From NCBI GenBank assembly GCA_026692865.1, contig JAPLNI010000059.1:62001-126000 (forward strand): a DNA stretch of 64,000 nt, in the 5' to 3' direction. Position 1 is the stretch's first letter, and every line of letters begins with the position of its first letter. Below are positions 37,909 to 46,276 of the stretch, in pieces. The position numbers were made by a program, and so were the translations under genes. The notes beneath the pieces were generated by a model. The model worked only from the letters and a program-made list of their open reading frames with translations. It searched no databases and was not told the DNA's origin. This stretch comes from Planctomycetota bacterium (GTDB lineage Bacteria; Planctomycetota; Planctomycetia; Pirellulales; Pirellulaceae).

Positions 37909-38454
37909 ATGTTGCTACAGCACGTAATCGTATTTTTGATTTGCATTGTATTTCCCGGGCTTGTAACCATGATCATTCCGGCGACGTGGATAACGTTCGA
38001 TCGAAATGAACAAGGAGTGCGATGTAAAACCTACACATGCGTGTTCTTTATTGTGCCTTTCAAGGTCCAACAAGTTGATCCAGTTACAGAGATCTCGCAG
38101 CGCGAACATTCGGGAAGAACTGAGAAGCAGCACAAATTGGGTCGCACGACGAATAAAATCGTTGAAGTCCAAGGTGAAGGTTTTTTAACGATTCATGGAG
38201 TCGATGAGCAGTTCATAGAAATAAGTGTTTCGCCTGCCAGTTTGGAGAGTGTTGCCGCACGGTGCAACGAGTTCTTGAGTTCGAACAATCAATCATCCAC
38301 AATCGTCTTCACGATTCCGAACTGGAAATTTGGCGTCCTGATGGGCGGCACTCTTACATCGTTGACGTTGTTATTTGTCGTTGGTTATACGCTGGGATTT
38401 TTGAAGTTAATTTTTACCGGCCTAAAGCAAATCTTTGTAAGCGCTAGCCCATAA
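37909..38454 (+). CDS. hypothetical membrane protein, two membrane segments
   Basis: A 181-residue protein with one helix near the N-terminus (LLQHVIVFLICIVFPGLVTMII) and another near the C-terminus (LTSLTLLFVVGYTLGFLKLIF). The polar domain of about 110 residues between them looks beta-rich, as in bacterial PH-like or YdbS-type domains (WITFDRNEQGVRCKTYTC), but the match is weak. I start it at ATG 37909; a TTG at 37873 is possible. Function unknown. Confidence 0.55.
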   Translation: MLLQHVIVFLICIVFPGLVTMIIPATWITFDRNEQGVRCKTYTCVFFIVPFKVQQVDPVTEISQREHSGRTEKQHKLGRTTNKIVEVQGEGFLTIHGVDEQFIEISVSPASLESVAARCNEFLSSNNQSSTIVFTIPNWKFGVLMGGTLTSLTLLFVVGYTLGFLKLIFTGLKQIFVSASP

Positions 38455-38652
38455 AATGAGCTGGACCCTTCGTTATCATTTTATCGCGATGATGATCGTA
38501 GTAACAATTATCTGCAACACGTCGATAAAACAATTACCGTCATTCGCTGCGACTCTAGACTGAAGTATTTCAGAACAGGTCTTTCGGGAGAATGTTTTTA
38601 GCAAGTCAAATGAGCCTATTCGCATACGATAGATGACCGGATTCACTTAAGT

Positions 38653-39852
38653 TCATTTTACCTCGACGGGTGATGCACTTTTATTTTGGTAGACTGATTG
38701 TTTTGGCGGTTCCAATGCGTACTCCGTTGACAGTTGTTCAAACTTCTTCAACCAGGAGGCCGTAATTGCTTCTCCGAGGTTCGGTGATTTTAGGCACAGC
38801 AATTGTTCGCTCGTTTTTCCCCAGTAGAAGCTAATCCAGCCATGGGCGATTTCTTCTGACTCTCGCACGAATGTCACCAGTTCTTCTTCGGTACATGCCA
38901 GTGGAAACATCTCTTCAATGACAATCGGCTTTCCTAAGTCATATGCCTTTAACGCCTTAACAGCCTTGTCGATTTCATTTTTCTTTGGATAGAAGTGCAC
39001 GGATACAAAATCAAGGCGATTTCCGGCGCGGCTGGAATGAAACAACGGCTTGCCGCCACCAAAAACGAAAATCCACGGAATTTCACCGACGGTAATCATG
39101 TGTTTCGGATCGTGCTTGCGAATGGCATCGACCATTTTATTCACCCATGCATCGGCCACCGCATCGCGTGCACGTCCTTGTAAAGAAAGCGAAATTCGTT
39201 GGACAAAATGCTTCCCTGCAAGCTCACCGGCTAACCAATCTGTGGCTGGTTCTTCTCCTGGTAGGATCGGTTCGTTCATGAGGTCGTAACAAAAGATCGC
39301 TGGGCTATCCTTGCACACATGAGCAACGCTCTCCCAGAATTTTCCGTGAACCGACCAACGATCCGCTTCATCCAATTCGTCATACCACGAAGGAATGTTT
39401 TGCTTGTGGTAACATGCAAGTCCTGTAACATCCAGGTACAACCCAATGTCCTCAGCTAATTGAACTAACTTGGCAAGTTGGGCTAAGGCAGCAGCGTTGG
39501 GTGTGTCGCGAGCGTCCATGAACTTTCCTACTTGCAAGTGGATCCTGACACAATTGCAACCTAAGGACTTTATCTCTTGAAAGTCCTCGACGACCGTTTC
39601 CCATTCGTCGATCCAGTACTCGTCGAGTAATCGACCGCTCGAATCATGATCGTAGTTCACACCCCATGCTCGCCAAGGGACAGGTGGATTCCCGCGAACA
39701 AACCTGTGGCCATCTTCACTGACGCGAATAGGCGTCAGTGGCTCGGCAATCGCGGGGGTAACTGCAACTGCGACGATGACTATGATTAGGACGCGACAGC
39801 ACCAGGTTGTGAATTGATTGGAGCTCATTTTTGTCCTTGCGATGCATTGCAC
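38653..39852 (-). CDS. glycoside hydrolase family 5-like (cellulase/mannanase clan A)
   Basis: A 399-residue exported protein. The N-terminal hydrophobic stretch VLIIVIVAVAVTPAIAEP is a signal peptide. The TIM-barrel hallmarks of clan A follow: VRIHLQVG after strand 2, acid/base Glu194 in CYDLMNEP, HFYP after strand 6, and nucleophile Glu314 or Glu315 in IVIEEMFP. This matches GH5-type endo-glycanases acting on beta-mannan, cellulose or similar; substrate is not readable. The neighbouring sulfatase on the same strand suggests joint action on a sulfated glycan. Confidence 0.85.
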   Translation of the reverse strand: MQCIARTKMSSNQFTTWCCRVLIIVIVAVAVTPAIAEPLTPIRVSEDGHRFVRGNPPVPWRAWGVNYDHDSSGRLLDEYWIDEWETVVEDFQEIKSLGCNCVRIHLQVGKFMDARDTPNAAALAQLAKLVQLAEDIGLYLDVTGLACYHKQNIPSWYDELDEADRWSVHGKFWESVAHVCKDSPAIFCYDLMNEPILPGEEPATDWLAGELAGKHFVQRISLSLQGRARDAVADAWVNKMVDAIRKHDPKHMITVGEIPWIFVFGGGKPLFHSSRAGNRLDFVSVHFYPKKNEIDKAVKALKAYDLGKPIVIEEMFPLACTEEELVTFVRESEEIAHGWISFYWGKTSEQLLCLKSPNLGEAITASWLKKFEQLSTEYALEPPKQSVYQNKSASPVEVK

Positions 39853-39916
39853 CTATCTATTGAATCGGACCATAAACATCGTAGCGACTACCGAGTAGTG
39901 CCAAAGTTTATTTATT

Positions 39917-41635
39917 TTACTTACTCTTCAAATCATCTTTCGAGGGCATCCAGATAACGCCGACACGCCGCGCCCAAGTTTCCCAATCGTCCACCATTTT
40001 CTTGATTCTTTCGGGGGACTTTTCAGCGAGGTCGTTTAACTCGCAGCGATCCTCGGCCAAATTGTAAAGCTCCCACTTAAGCTCATGCGGCATTCGCTTG
40101 GAGAAGACAGCTTTCCAGTCGCCTTGTCGCAGCCCATGAGCCTCTTGATGATCAAAACCGATTGTTCGCGTCGGTAGTTTTTCGCCCCGCATCGCTGGCA
40201 TCAGGCTTGTACCTTCGATCGGGGTAACGTTGTGTCCCTCGCGTGTTGATGGATATTTGGCTCCCGTGATTTCGATCAGCGTTGGCATCACATCCATCAA
40301 GTGAGCGGGATCATTGACCCAATTTTCTTGTTTGCCAATTCCTTTCGGCCAATGTGCGATGAAGGGCGTGCTTATCCCACCCTCGTGCGTAAAGTGTTTA
40401 TAAAGTCGAAACGGGGTGTTCCCGAGATTTGCCCAAGCGCTTCCATAAGATTGGTGAGTTCCACGACCGCCAATATTTCGAATTCCTTCGCCTGTTTGCA
40501 TCGTAGTAGTCCCTTTGCGTGAGTCGCCATCGAAACCAAAGGGGCCCCACTCGTAACATGCACCATTGTCACTGAGAAAAAGTATCAGCGTGTTGTCGAG
40601 ACTATTTGTTTTGCGAAGGTGATCGACAATCTTTCCAACGCCCGTGTCGACTCCTTCGACCATCGCAGCGAACACAGCCATGCGACGCGCAAGATCCAAC
40701 TGCCGCTCTTTATCGAGTGAATCCCACGCGGGATTTTCTTGTCCTGGAAAGCCATTTGCTATGTCATCACGATCAACAGGAACAATTGATCGGGGAGAAA
40801 GCTTCCATTGCGGGCCGCTTGCTAAACCTAGCTTCTTCATCCGTTCGAATCGTTCTTCACGCAGTACATCCCATCCCCGCCGATAGATGGCATCGTACTT
40901 GTCTGCGCGTTCCGCTGGCGCTTGCACAGGAAAATGGGGTGAGGAATGCCCGAGGAATACGAACCACGGTTGATTACTGCTCTGGCCTTGTCTGATGAAT
41001 TCTAAAGCGTATTCATTGAAGACGTCGGTTGCGTAATAATCATGTGCGGGCGGAGCGATTTCTTTTTTACGATCCTCGGGTAATCGAATGTTGTAATCGG
41101 CATCGTATTGATCGTGCGAATGTTCGCGGGTGTAGCCGTAAAATTCATCAAAGCCTCTTTTGATCGGCCCTGTTTCTTGATGCATGTGCCATTTGCCAAC
41201 ATAGTAGCAGCCATATCCCGCCGGCTTTAATACTTCAGCGATCGTTGCACATTGATCGCTGAGTCGTCCTAGATATCCTGGACCACGTTTCGCATTCGGT
41301 TTGTCACTCGTAAAGTCACCGATGCCGGCTTGGGTGGGGTACAGACCTGTCATCAAGGAAGCTCGACTGGGACAGCATCTTGCCGAGTTATAGAGCTGTG
41401 AAAAACGCACACCGGCTGTAGCCAACGCATCAATGTTTGGGGTTCTGATTTCGCCTCCATAACAACCCAAGTCGGAGTAGCCTAAGTCATCGGCGAGAAT
41501 CACGATGATATTGGGCTTCTCTGCTGCGTATGCAAAACTAGATGCAAGTGTGGCAAAGATAAAGGATAAAATTCTTCCGTGCTGCATAAAGGGAATCATG
41601 AGTGTTGGTGGTAATCTTCTCAATGTAATCAGCAA
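39917..41635 (-). CDS. sulfatase (formylglycine-type arylsulfatase family)
   Basis: A 572-residue exported sulfatase (S1 family). Signal peptide ends about residue 38 (FIFATLASSFAYAAEK). Metal-binding start NIIVILADDLGYSDLG is followed by the formylglycine site CCPSR (Cys87 to Arg91, the first Cys being converted to formylglycine), then the substrate/metal stretch GKWHMH and FLSDNGAC. It would need a formylglycine-generating enzyme, not seen in this window. Possible alternative starts are Met13 and Met17. The GH5 gene lies downstream with a 64-nt gap. Confidence 0.94.
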   Translation of the reverse strand: MLITLRRLPPTLMIPFMQHGRILSFIFATLASSFAYAAEKPNIIVILADDLGYSDLGCYGGEIRTPNIDALATAGVRFSQLYNSARCCPSRASLMTGLYPTQAGIGDFTSDKPNAKRGPGYLGRLSDQCATIAEVLKPAGYGCYYVGKWHMHQETGPIKRGFDEFYGYTREHSHDQYDADYNIRLPEDRKKEIAPPAHDYYATDVFNEYALEFIRQGQSSNQPWFVFLGHSSPHFPVQAPAERADKYDAIYRRGWDVLREERFERMKKLGLASGPQWKLSPRSIVPVDRDDIANGFPGQENPAWDSLDKERQLDLARRMAVFAAMVEGVDTGVGKIVDHLRKTNSLDNTLILFLSDNGACYEWGPFGFDGDSRKGTTTMQTGEGIRNIGGRGTHQSYGSAWANLGNTPFRLYKHFTHEGGISTPFIAHWPKGIGKQENWVNDPAHLMDVMPTLIEITGAKYPSTREGHNVTPIEGTSLMPAMRGEKLPTRTIGFDHQEAHGLRQGDWKAVFSKRMPHELKWELYNLAEDRCELNDLAEKSPERIKKMVDDWETWARRVGVIWMPSKDDLKSK

Positions 41636-41893
41636 AAATGACGTTTGATGTAGAGTAGATTACTTATTGGGAAGTTAGTTTCGAAAGCAAGAAATGACTT
41701 TGAACCGGCGACGGTTTAAACGATCAACAACTCTCATTCTACCGAAAACACGAGTGCCGTTTGGATTGAATGATTCATTCTCGACAAAAGATTGATCGGG
41801 ATTGGTTGTATCAGTCTTATTGACAAACTATTTCCGATTCCAATAGACCAACGGTTGTAACCGAAATTATGGGTTGAAAGTTGGTTGTGCAAT

Positions 41894-42787
41894 TTACTTT
41901 TGCGTGGCGAGCGTTTTCGCGGTCTGCATTGCTACTTTACTCAGTCCAACCATCGAATTGCAGATGATCAAATTTGAATTGTTATCTGGCCCCATAGTCA
42001 GCGAAGCGAGTTCGGAGGCGTGACGGCCGCCTACGATAAAAACGGTCTTGTTTACCTGGGCTACCTCGGCGAGTTTTAGAACTTCGGCTCGATGGCTGTT
42101 ACTACGTAATGGTTCGGAAATGCTGAGCCACAAGAGGCTTGGTTGTTCATCGATGACAGCATCTGCTAAAACATCCAGTGGGGTATTGGGGCCCAAGTTA
42201 GTCTCATTAAATTCAGCCTCCTGTAAGACTAGGGAAGCCATGAGGGTTGGCAGGAAATATACTTCACCGCTCATGGCGCCACCGATAGCTACGGGAGCAT
42301 CTTCATCCGGCGTTCCAACCGAAAGTCGCAACTGATTCAACGCTCTTTCGCAGAGGATCGTCGCGCGGTGCTCAATAAAAATAGCTCGCTTGTCATGTGG
42401 CCAGCGCTCACCAATATGTTTCAGAGCCATCGCGATCGGACCATCACACAATTCGGCGACGCTCATCCCTGACGCAAACAACCACTGCATCAATCCAGTA
42501 ACCGCAGTAGCATGACCCTCTTCCAAAACATGAATCATATCTTCGATTGGAGAATTGGAGCGGACCTGTTCCAGGACGCGATCCATTCCCAGCAGTTCTG
42601 GCTCAACAAGATTCGCGTGCGTAGCTCGAACATAGCGAATCGCTTCAGAGACAGGGATACGCCGGTGCCCACCGCGCGTGCGATATACTCCCAAGTCGCC
42701 GGTGTCGAACAATCGACGAACGGACGACTCACTTAGACCGAGTGCTCTGGCGAATTCGGATGTGGATAGGGTGCGGACTGCTGACAT
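41894..42787 (-). CDS. CarH/LitR-like MerR-type regulator with altered cobalamin-binding domain
   Basis: A 297-residue transcription factor divergent from the rhodopsin/carotenoid genes. Residues about 6-55 form a MerR-type winged helix (LSTSEFARALGLSESSVRRL, then TRGGHRRIPVSEAI). Residues about 60-155 form the four-helix bundle of photosensitive CarH proteins, with the W-x9-EH motif (Trp129, Glu139, His140). Residues about 160-297 match the B12-binding Rossmann domain (LGPNTPLDVLA). But in the ligand motif E-x-H-x-x-G the histidine is replaced by Tyr177 and the glycine by Pro180 (GEVYFLP). Cobalamin binding by His is therefore not possible as in Thermus CarH. Start chosen at ATG 42787; a longer frame to 42946 exists but reads AT-rich DNA. 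Function as repressor of the pigment genes is inferred. Confidence 0.85.
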   Translation of the reverse strand: MSAVRTLSTSEFARALGLSESSVRRLFDTGDLGVYRTRGGHRRIPVSEAIRYVRATHANLVEPELLGMDRVLEQVRSNSPIEDMIHVLEEGHATAVTGLMQWLFASGMSVAELCDGPIAMALKHIGERWPHDKRAIFIEHRATILCERALNQLRLSVGTPDEDAPVAIGGAMSGEVYFLPTLMASLVLQEAEFNETNLGPNTPLDVLADAVIDEQPSLLWLSISEPLRSNSHRAEVLKLAEVAQVNKTVFIVGGRHASELASLTMGPDNNSNLIICNSMVGLSKVAMQTAKTLATQK

Positions 42788-43092
42788 ATTCGGAATAGAT
42801 TTGGTAAATTCAACCAGTATCTGAGATTTTGACCAAAAGGAAAAATCTTTTAAAATTTTTAACTTCTTCACATCGGATTTCATTAGGGAAACTGCCAAAA
42901 CTATCTCGGGAAAACTGAATAACTGGAAAGTTCTCGAAAAAAACATTTAGCGGGAACCAAAATCACCTTGACAGGTGCGGACAATACCACGCCGGTGCGT
43001 GTTGGTAGTTTTTAGCTTGCCATGCCGGACACCCACGTAGGGGGATCTCCCCGTGGGATGGTTGCGTTTCTTTCACTCAAAGGGTTTTTCCA
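42788..43092. promoter_or_regulatory. divergent regulatory region between the CarH-like gene and the rhodopsin gene
   Basis: A TTGACA box (42968-42973) lies exactly inside an inverted repeat CACC-TTGACA-GGTG (42964-42977), and GGTGCG recurs at 42974 and 42994, 20 bp apart, on the same face of the helix. These are possible operator half-sites. No good -10 box is evident. A strong hairpin (CCCACG/CGTGGG with inner GGG/CCC, 43032-43057) sits 36 nt before the rhodopsin ATG. The part near the regulator is AT-rich. Confidence 0.5.
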
Positions 43093-43947
43093 ATGCTCGA
43101 GTCGATATCAGTGTTGGCCGCAGGTATGCCTGACCTGTCGGTCTTTCAGTTTTCCATCGTGGATAACATTTTCTCCATGACGGTCGCCACCATGGGGGCT
43201 GCGGCGATCTTCTTGTTCCTCTCAAGATCGTCGGTAGACGAGGCATACCGACCAGCACTTTTGGTCAGTGGCTTGGTAGTTTCAATCGCTTGTTACCACT
43301 ACTTTATGATCCGTCACTCCTGGCAAGGTGCGTTTGTTTTAGCCGACGGAGGCTACAAAGGATCGGGAGCAGCGTTCAACGACTTCTATCGATACGCTGA
43401 CTGGATTTTGACCGTTCCATTGTTGATGGTTGAATTAGTAGCCGTTCTGCGATTGCAAGCAGGCAAAGCCACGTCGTTGCTGACGCGATTAGTGATCGCG
43501 GCCGCTTTGATGATTGCCTTAGGGTATCCCGGAGAAGTCATTTCCAGTCCTGAAGGTTGGAGTGCACGGGTCATGTGGGGTGTACTTTCGTCGATCCCAT
43601 TCTTCTACATTCTGTTTGTGCTTTGGGTCGAGTTGACGAATTCGCTTGACACACAACCAGCTGCTGCACGTAGGTTGATCGAAATTGCACGTTTGGTGTT
43701 ACTCATCACTTGGGCCGTGTATCCAATCGCTTACGCATTTGGAGGAACGATGACTGCTTTGGAAGCAAAGGCGGGCGGCAATGTTGATCCATCAGGGATC
43801 GTTGCGTTGCAAGTCGGTTATGCGATCGCCGATATGACTGCAAAAGCCGGCTTCGGTATGTTGATTTACTTCATCGCGCGAGCCAAGAGCAAGGGAAGTT
43901 ACGGTAACGCGTTAGGCGAAACCGCGGGTGCTTCTGTCATTGCTTAG
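43093..43947 (+). CDS. xanthorhodopsin-type light-driven proton pump
   Basis: A 284-residue seven-helix microbial rhodopsin. The retinal Schiff-base lysine is Lys251 in IADMTAKAGFGML. Helix C is RYADWILTVPLLMVEL: Arg100, Asp103 (proton acceptor), Thr107 and Glu114 (donor), the D-T-E set of outward proton pumps. His69 in CYHYF corresponds to the acceptor-coupled His of proteorhodopsin and xanthorhodopsin. Leu111 at the tuning position predicts green absorption. The stretches LGYPGEV, PIAYAFGG and SGIVALQVGYAIAD match Salinibacter xanthorhodopsin closely. Gly163 (MWGVLSSIPF) aligns with the xanthorhodopsin glycine that leaves room for a carotenoid antenna. It heads a six-gene operon making retinal. 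Confidence 0.97.
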   Translation: MLESISVLAAGMPDLSVFQFSIVDNIFSMTVATMGAAAIFLFLSRSSVDEAYRPALLVSGLVVSIACYHYFMIRHSWQGAFVLADGGYKGSGAAFNDFYRYADWILTVPLLMVELVAVLRLQAGKATSLLTRLVIAAALMIALGYPGEVISSPEGWSARVMWGVLSSIPFFYILFVLWVELTNSLDTQPAAARRLIEIARLVLLITWAVYPIAYAFGGTMTALEAKAGGNVDPSGIVALQVGYAIADMTAKAGFGMLIYFIARAKSKGSYGNALGETAGASVIA

Positions 43948-44033
43948 TCTTTAGATTGGTAATCAGTGCGACCGCATGTCTCAAAGTATGCGGTTGCCAT
44001 AAGTTGTTAAGTTTTGCAGCCTCCGGTGCTCGA

Positions 44034-45050
44034 ATGATTCTCGCTTCCATCTACATTGCGATTTGCACTGCCTCGATCGGCAGCGTGTTCATGCTCGGAG
44101 CACCGGATTGGCGGGTTCTTGCATTACTTGCCGCCATATCCGTCGCAGTTGTTGGCGTTCCTCATGGCGGGTTGGATCATTGGGCAGGGAGGCGTTTGCT
44201 GTCGCGTCGTTTTTCGGACCGATGGTGGCTTGTGTTTTTCATTTCGTATCTCTCAGTCGCTGTAGGCTTCGCGGCATCTTGGATTGCTTTTCCTGTTCTA
44301 ACTGTGCTTGTGTTTTTTATCGCCTCCGCTTGGCACTTTGGACGTGAAGATCACAAAGCAAACTTAAATGTCGGTAGCGGTCGCCAGCAAATCAAGATAA
44401 TGCAAAAGGTGTTTGGGCACGTCCAATGTATGGCCGTGGGTGGGTTGGTGATATGGGTTCCCGCTCTCATGCGACCGGACGAGATGCTTTGGCTACTTCG
44501 TTCGATCATTCCTGCTTCTGGATCAGGTGGTGATGCTCAAGAGGTCGTTCTGTGGACACAATGGTTAAGCTTGATTCTCGTCCCGATCGCTGCGTTCGTA
44601 ATTACCATAAATGTTTTGAGCGATCCTAATGAATTGAAGCAATGGGTGCCGGTCGCAACAGTGGCGATTAGCGTTTTCACTCCGATCTTGTTGTCGTTTA
44701 CGATCTTTTTTTGTGCTTGGCACTCTATTCAAGGTCTACGTAGGCTTCAACGACGAGAGCGACTTACCAATATCCAATTTGCTTGGGCGACGTTTCCAAT
44801 GTCGGCGATGGCCGTTGCTGGAATAGTGTTCATTGGGTGGTTCTTTCAAGATGCAACCTCGGCATTCGCAGTCGGGGAACAATCACCTGTTCTGCAAACA
44901 TTGTTCATCGGATTATCCGCGATCGCGGTGCCTCATCTGTTATTGCATGAGATGGAAGATGGTGCGAGCTATTTAAGAAGCGACGGCATCCGGCAATCAG
45001 CGAATTCCTATGCGGATACGCTAAGGCTTCAAAAAGGAACTGCGTCATGA
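44034..45050 (+). CDS. blh: beta-carotene 15,15'-dioxygenase, Brp/Blh family
   Basis: A membrane iron enzyme that splits beta-carotene into two retinals. With the ATG at 44034 it has 338 residues (an upstream TTG at 43956 gives 364). Several helices carry the conserved His motifs of Blh: GVPHGGLDHW, SAWHFGREDH, CAWHSIQGLR and AVPHLLLHE. It follows the rhodopsin with a short gap, and crtY begins inside its stop (ATGA overlap). Supplying chromophore to the rhodopsin is its obvious job. Confidence 0.94.
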   Translation: MILASIYIAICTASIGSVFMLGAPDWRVLALLAAISVAVVGVPHGGLDHWAGRRLLSRRFSDRWWLVFFISYLSVAVGFAASWIAFPVLTVLVFFIASAWHFGREDHKANLNVGSGRQQIKIMQKVFGHVQCMAVGGLVIWVPALMRPDEMLWLLRSIIPASGSGGDAQEVVLWTQWLSLILVPIAAFVITINVLSDPNELKQWVPVATVAISVFTPILLSFTIFFCAWHSIQGLRRLQRRERLTNIQFAWATFPMSAMAVAGIVFIGWFFQDATSAFAVGEQSPVLQTLFIGLSAIAVPHLLLHEMEDGASYLRSDGIRQSANSYADTLRLQKGTAS

Positions 45051-46276
45051 GATTGGCTGATCCAACAAACACGTCGGTGAAGTCTGCCGACTATGTTCTC
45101 GTCGGCGGCGGTTTGCAAAGCGGCTTGATGGCCTTAGCGATTCGACATCATCGCCCCGAAGCCAAGATCGTTATTCTGGAACGCGAATCTAAACTCGCTG
45201 GCAATCACACTTGGTCATTTCATGCGAGCGATATTCCTGCCAGTTGCCATGCGTGGGCGGGTTCCTTGATCGAGTCGCGATGGCCCGGTTATCAAATCAT
45301 CGTCGGCGGCAGAACACGGCAGGTTGATATGCCCTATGTCACCTGTTCGTCTGAGCATTTTGCAACGGTAATCACCGAGGGACTCCGCGAAGGAGATTGC
45401 CAAGTTTTAACCGATACGACTGCGACAGACATTACAGCGAACTCGGTTCGATTGGCCGACGGCACACGCTTGACAGCAACTACTGTCATCGACAATCGCG
45501 GCCCTTCCCGACTCGAGATCGCTTCCTTTTCAGGTGGCTTTCAAAAATTTTGGGGCTTTGAGATCGAGCTGTCGAATGATTGGCCTTTCGAGAATCCAAT
45601 CGTGATGGATGATCGCGTCGATCAAACGGACGGCTTCCGATTCGTTTACACATTGCCCATGGAGCGACGCCGTGTGCTAGTGGAAGACACCCGATTTTCG
45701 AATACACCCACCATCGATCGCGATGAATGCTTTAAGCAAGTGACCGACTATTTGAAGGCTCGCGATTGTGGTGACTATCGCATTGTTCGGGAGGAGAGTG
45801 GGGTTCTGCCAATGCCCACTACTGGCTTTATGCCCGGGAATCCATTGCCGCATTTGGCTGGCGGCTATCGCGGTGGTTGGTTTCATGCTGCGACTGGCTA
45901 TTCTTTTCCGCTTGCGATCCAGTTGGCCGAGCTTGTTGCGATTACGCCCGTCGACAAGCTGTCGGAGGCTATGCAACAACTGAAGCTGCAGAATACTGGG
46001 CGTGCACGGTTCGCAAGATTTCTAAACCGATTGCTATTCGAGTTGGTAAAGCCGCATACTCGCTACCAAATCTTTCGTCGCTTTTACAGAGTGCTTGACG
46101 AACCTGCAATTGCAAGGTTCTACGGTCATCGATTCACGTGGTCCGATGCTTTTCGTATTGTCGTTGGCGTCCCACCTGGAGGGTTGAGGCCCTGGAACTT
46201 TTTGCGTTCGTTCATGAAATCAAAGTCGAAGCCAGCTAACTATCCATCGGCGGTCAGCAAAAGGGTACCAGCATGA
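45047..46276 (+). CDS. crtY: lycopene beta-cyclase, CrtY type
   Basis: A 409-residue FAD/NAD(P)-binding flavoenzyme cyclising lycopene at both ends to beta-carotene. The dinucleotide motif VLVGGGLQSGL is at about residues 17-27, then ESKLAGNHTWSFH, RQVDMPYVTCSSEHF, and GGYRGGWFHAATGYSFPLA near 285 are CrtY/CruA-independent signatures of the proteobacterial-type CrtY. It overlaps blh by 4 nt and crtE by 4 nt. Confidence 0.94.
   Translation: MRLADPTNTSVKSADYVLVGGGLQSGLMALAIRHHRPEAKIVILERESKLAGNHTWSFHASDIPASCHAWAGSLIESRWPGYQIIVGGRTRQVDMPYVTCSSEHFATVITEGLREGDCQVLTDTTATDITANSVRLADGTRLTATTVIDNRGPSRLEIASFSGGFQKFWGFEIELSNDWPFENPIVMDDRVDQTDGFRFVYTLPMERRRVLVEDTRFSNTPTIDRDECFKQVTDYLKARDCGDYRIVREESGVLPMPTTGFMPGNPLPHLAGGYRGGWFHAATGYSFPLAIQLAELVAITPVDKLSEAMQQLKLQNTGRARFARFLNRLLFELVKPHTRYQIFRRFYRVLDEPAIARFYGHRFTWSDAFRIVVGVPPGGLRPWNFLRSFMKSKSKPANYPSAVSKRVPA

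Noticed and set aside
25565-42787. cobL as cobalamin supplier for the CarH-like regulator
   Set aside because: The two lie 15 kb apart and the regulator lacks the cobalamin-ligating His, so a functional link is not supported.
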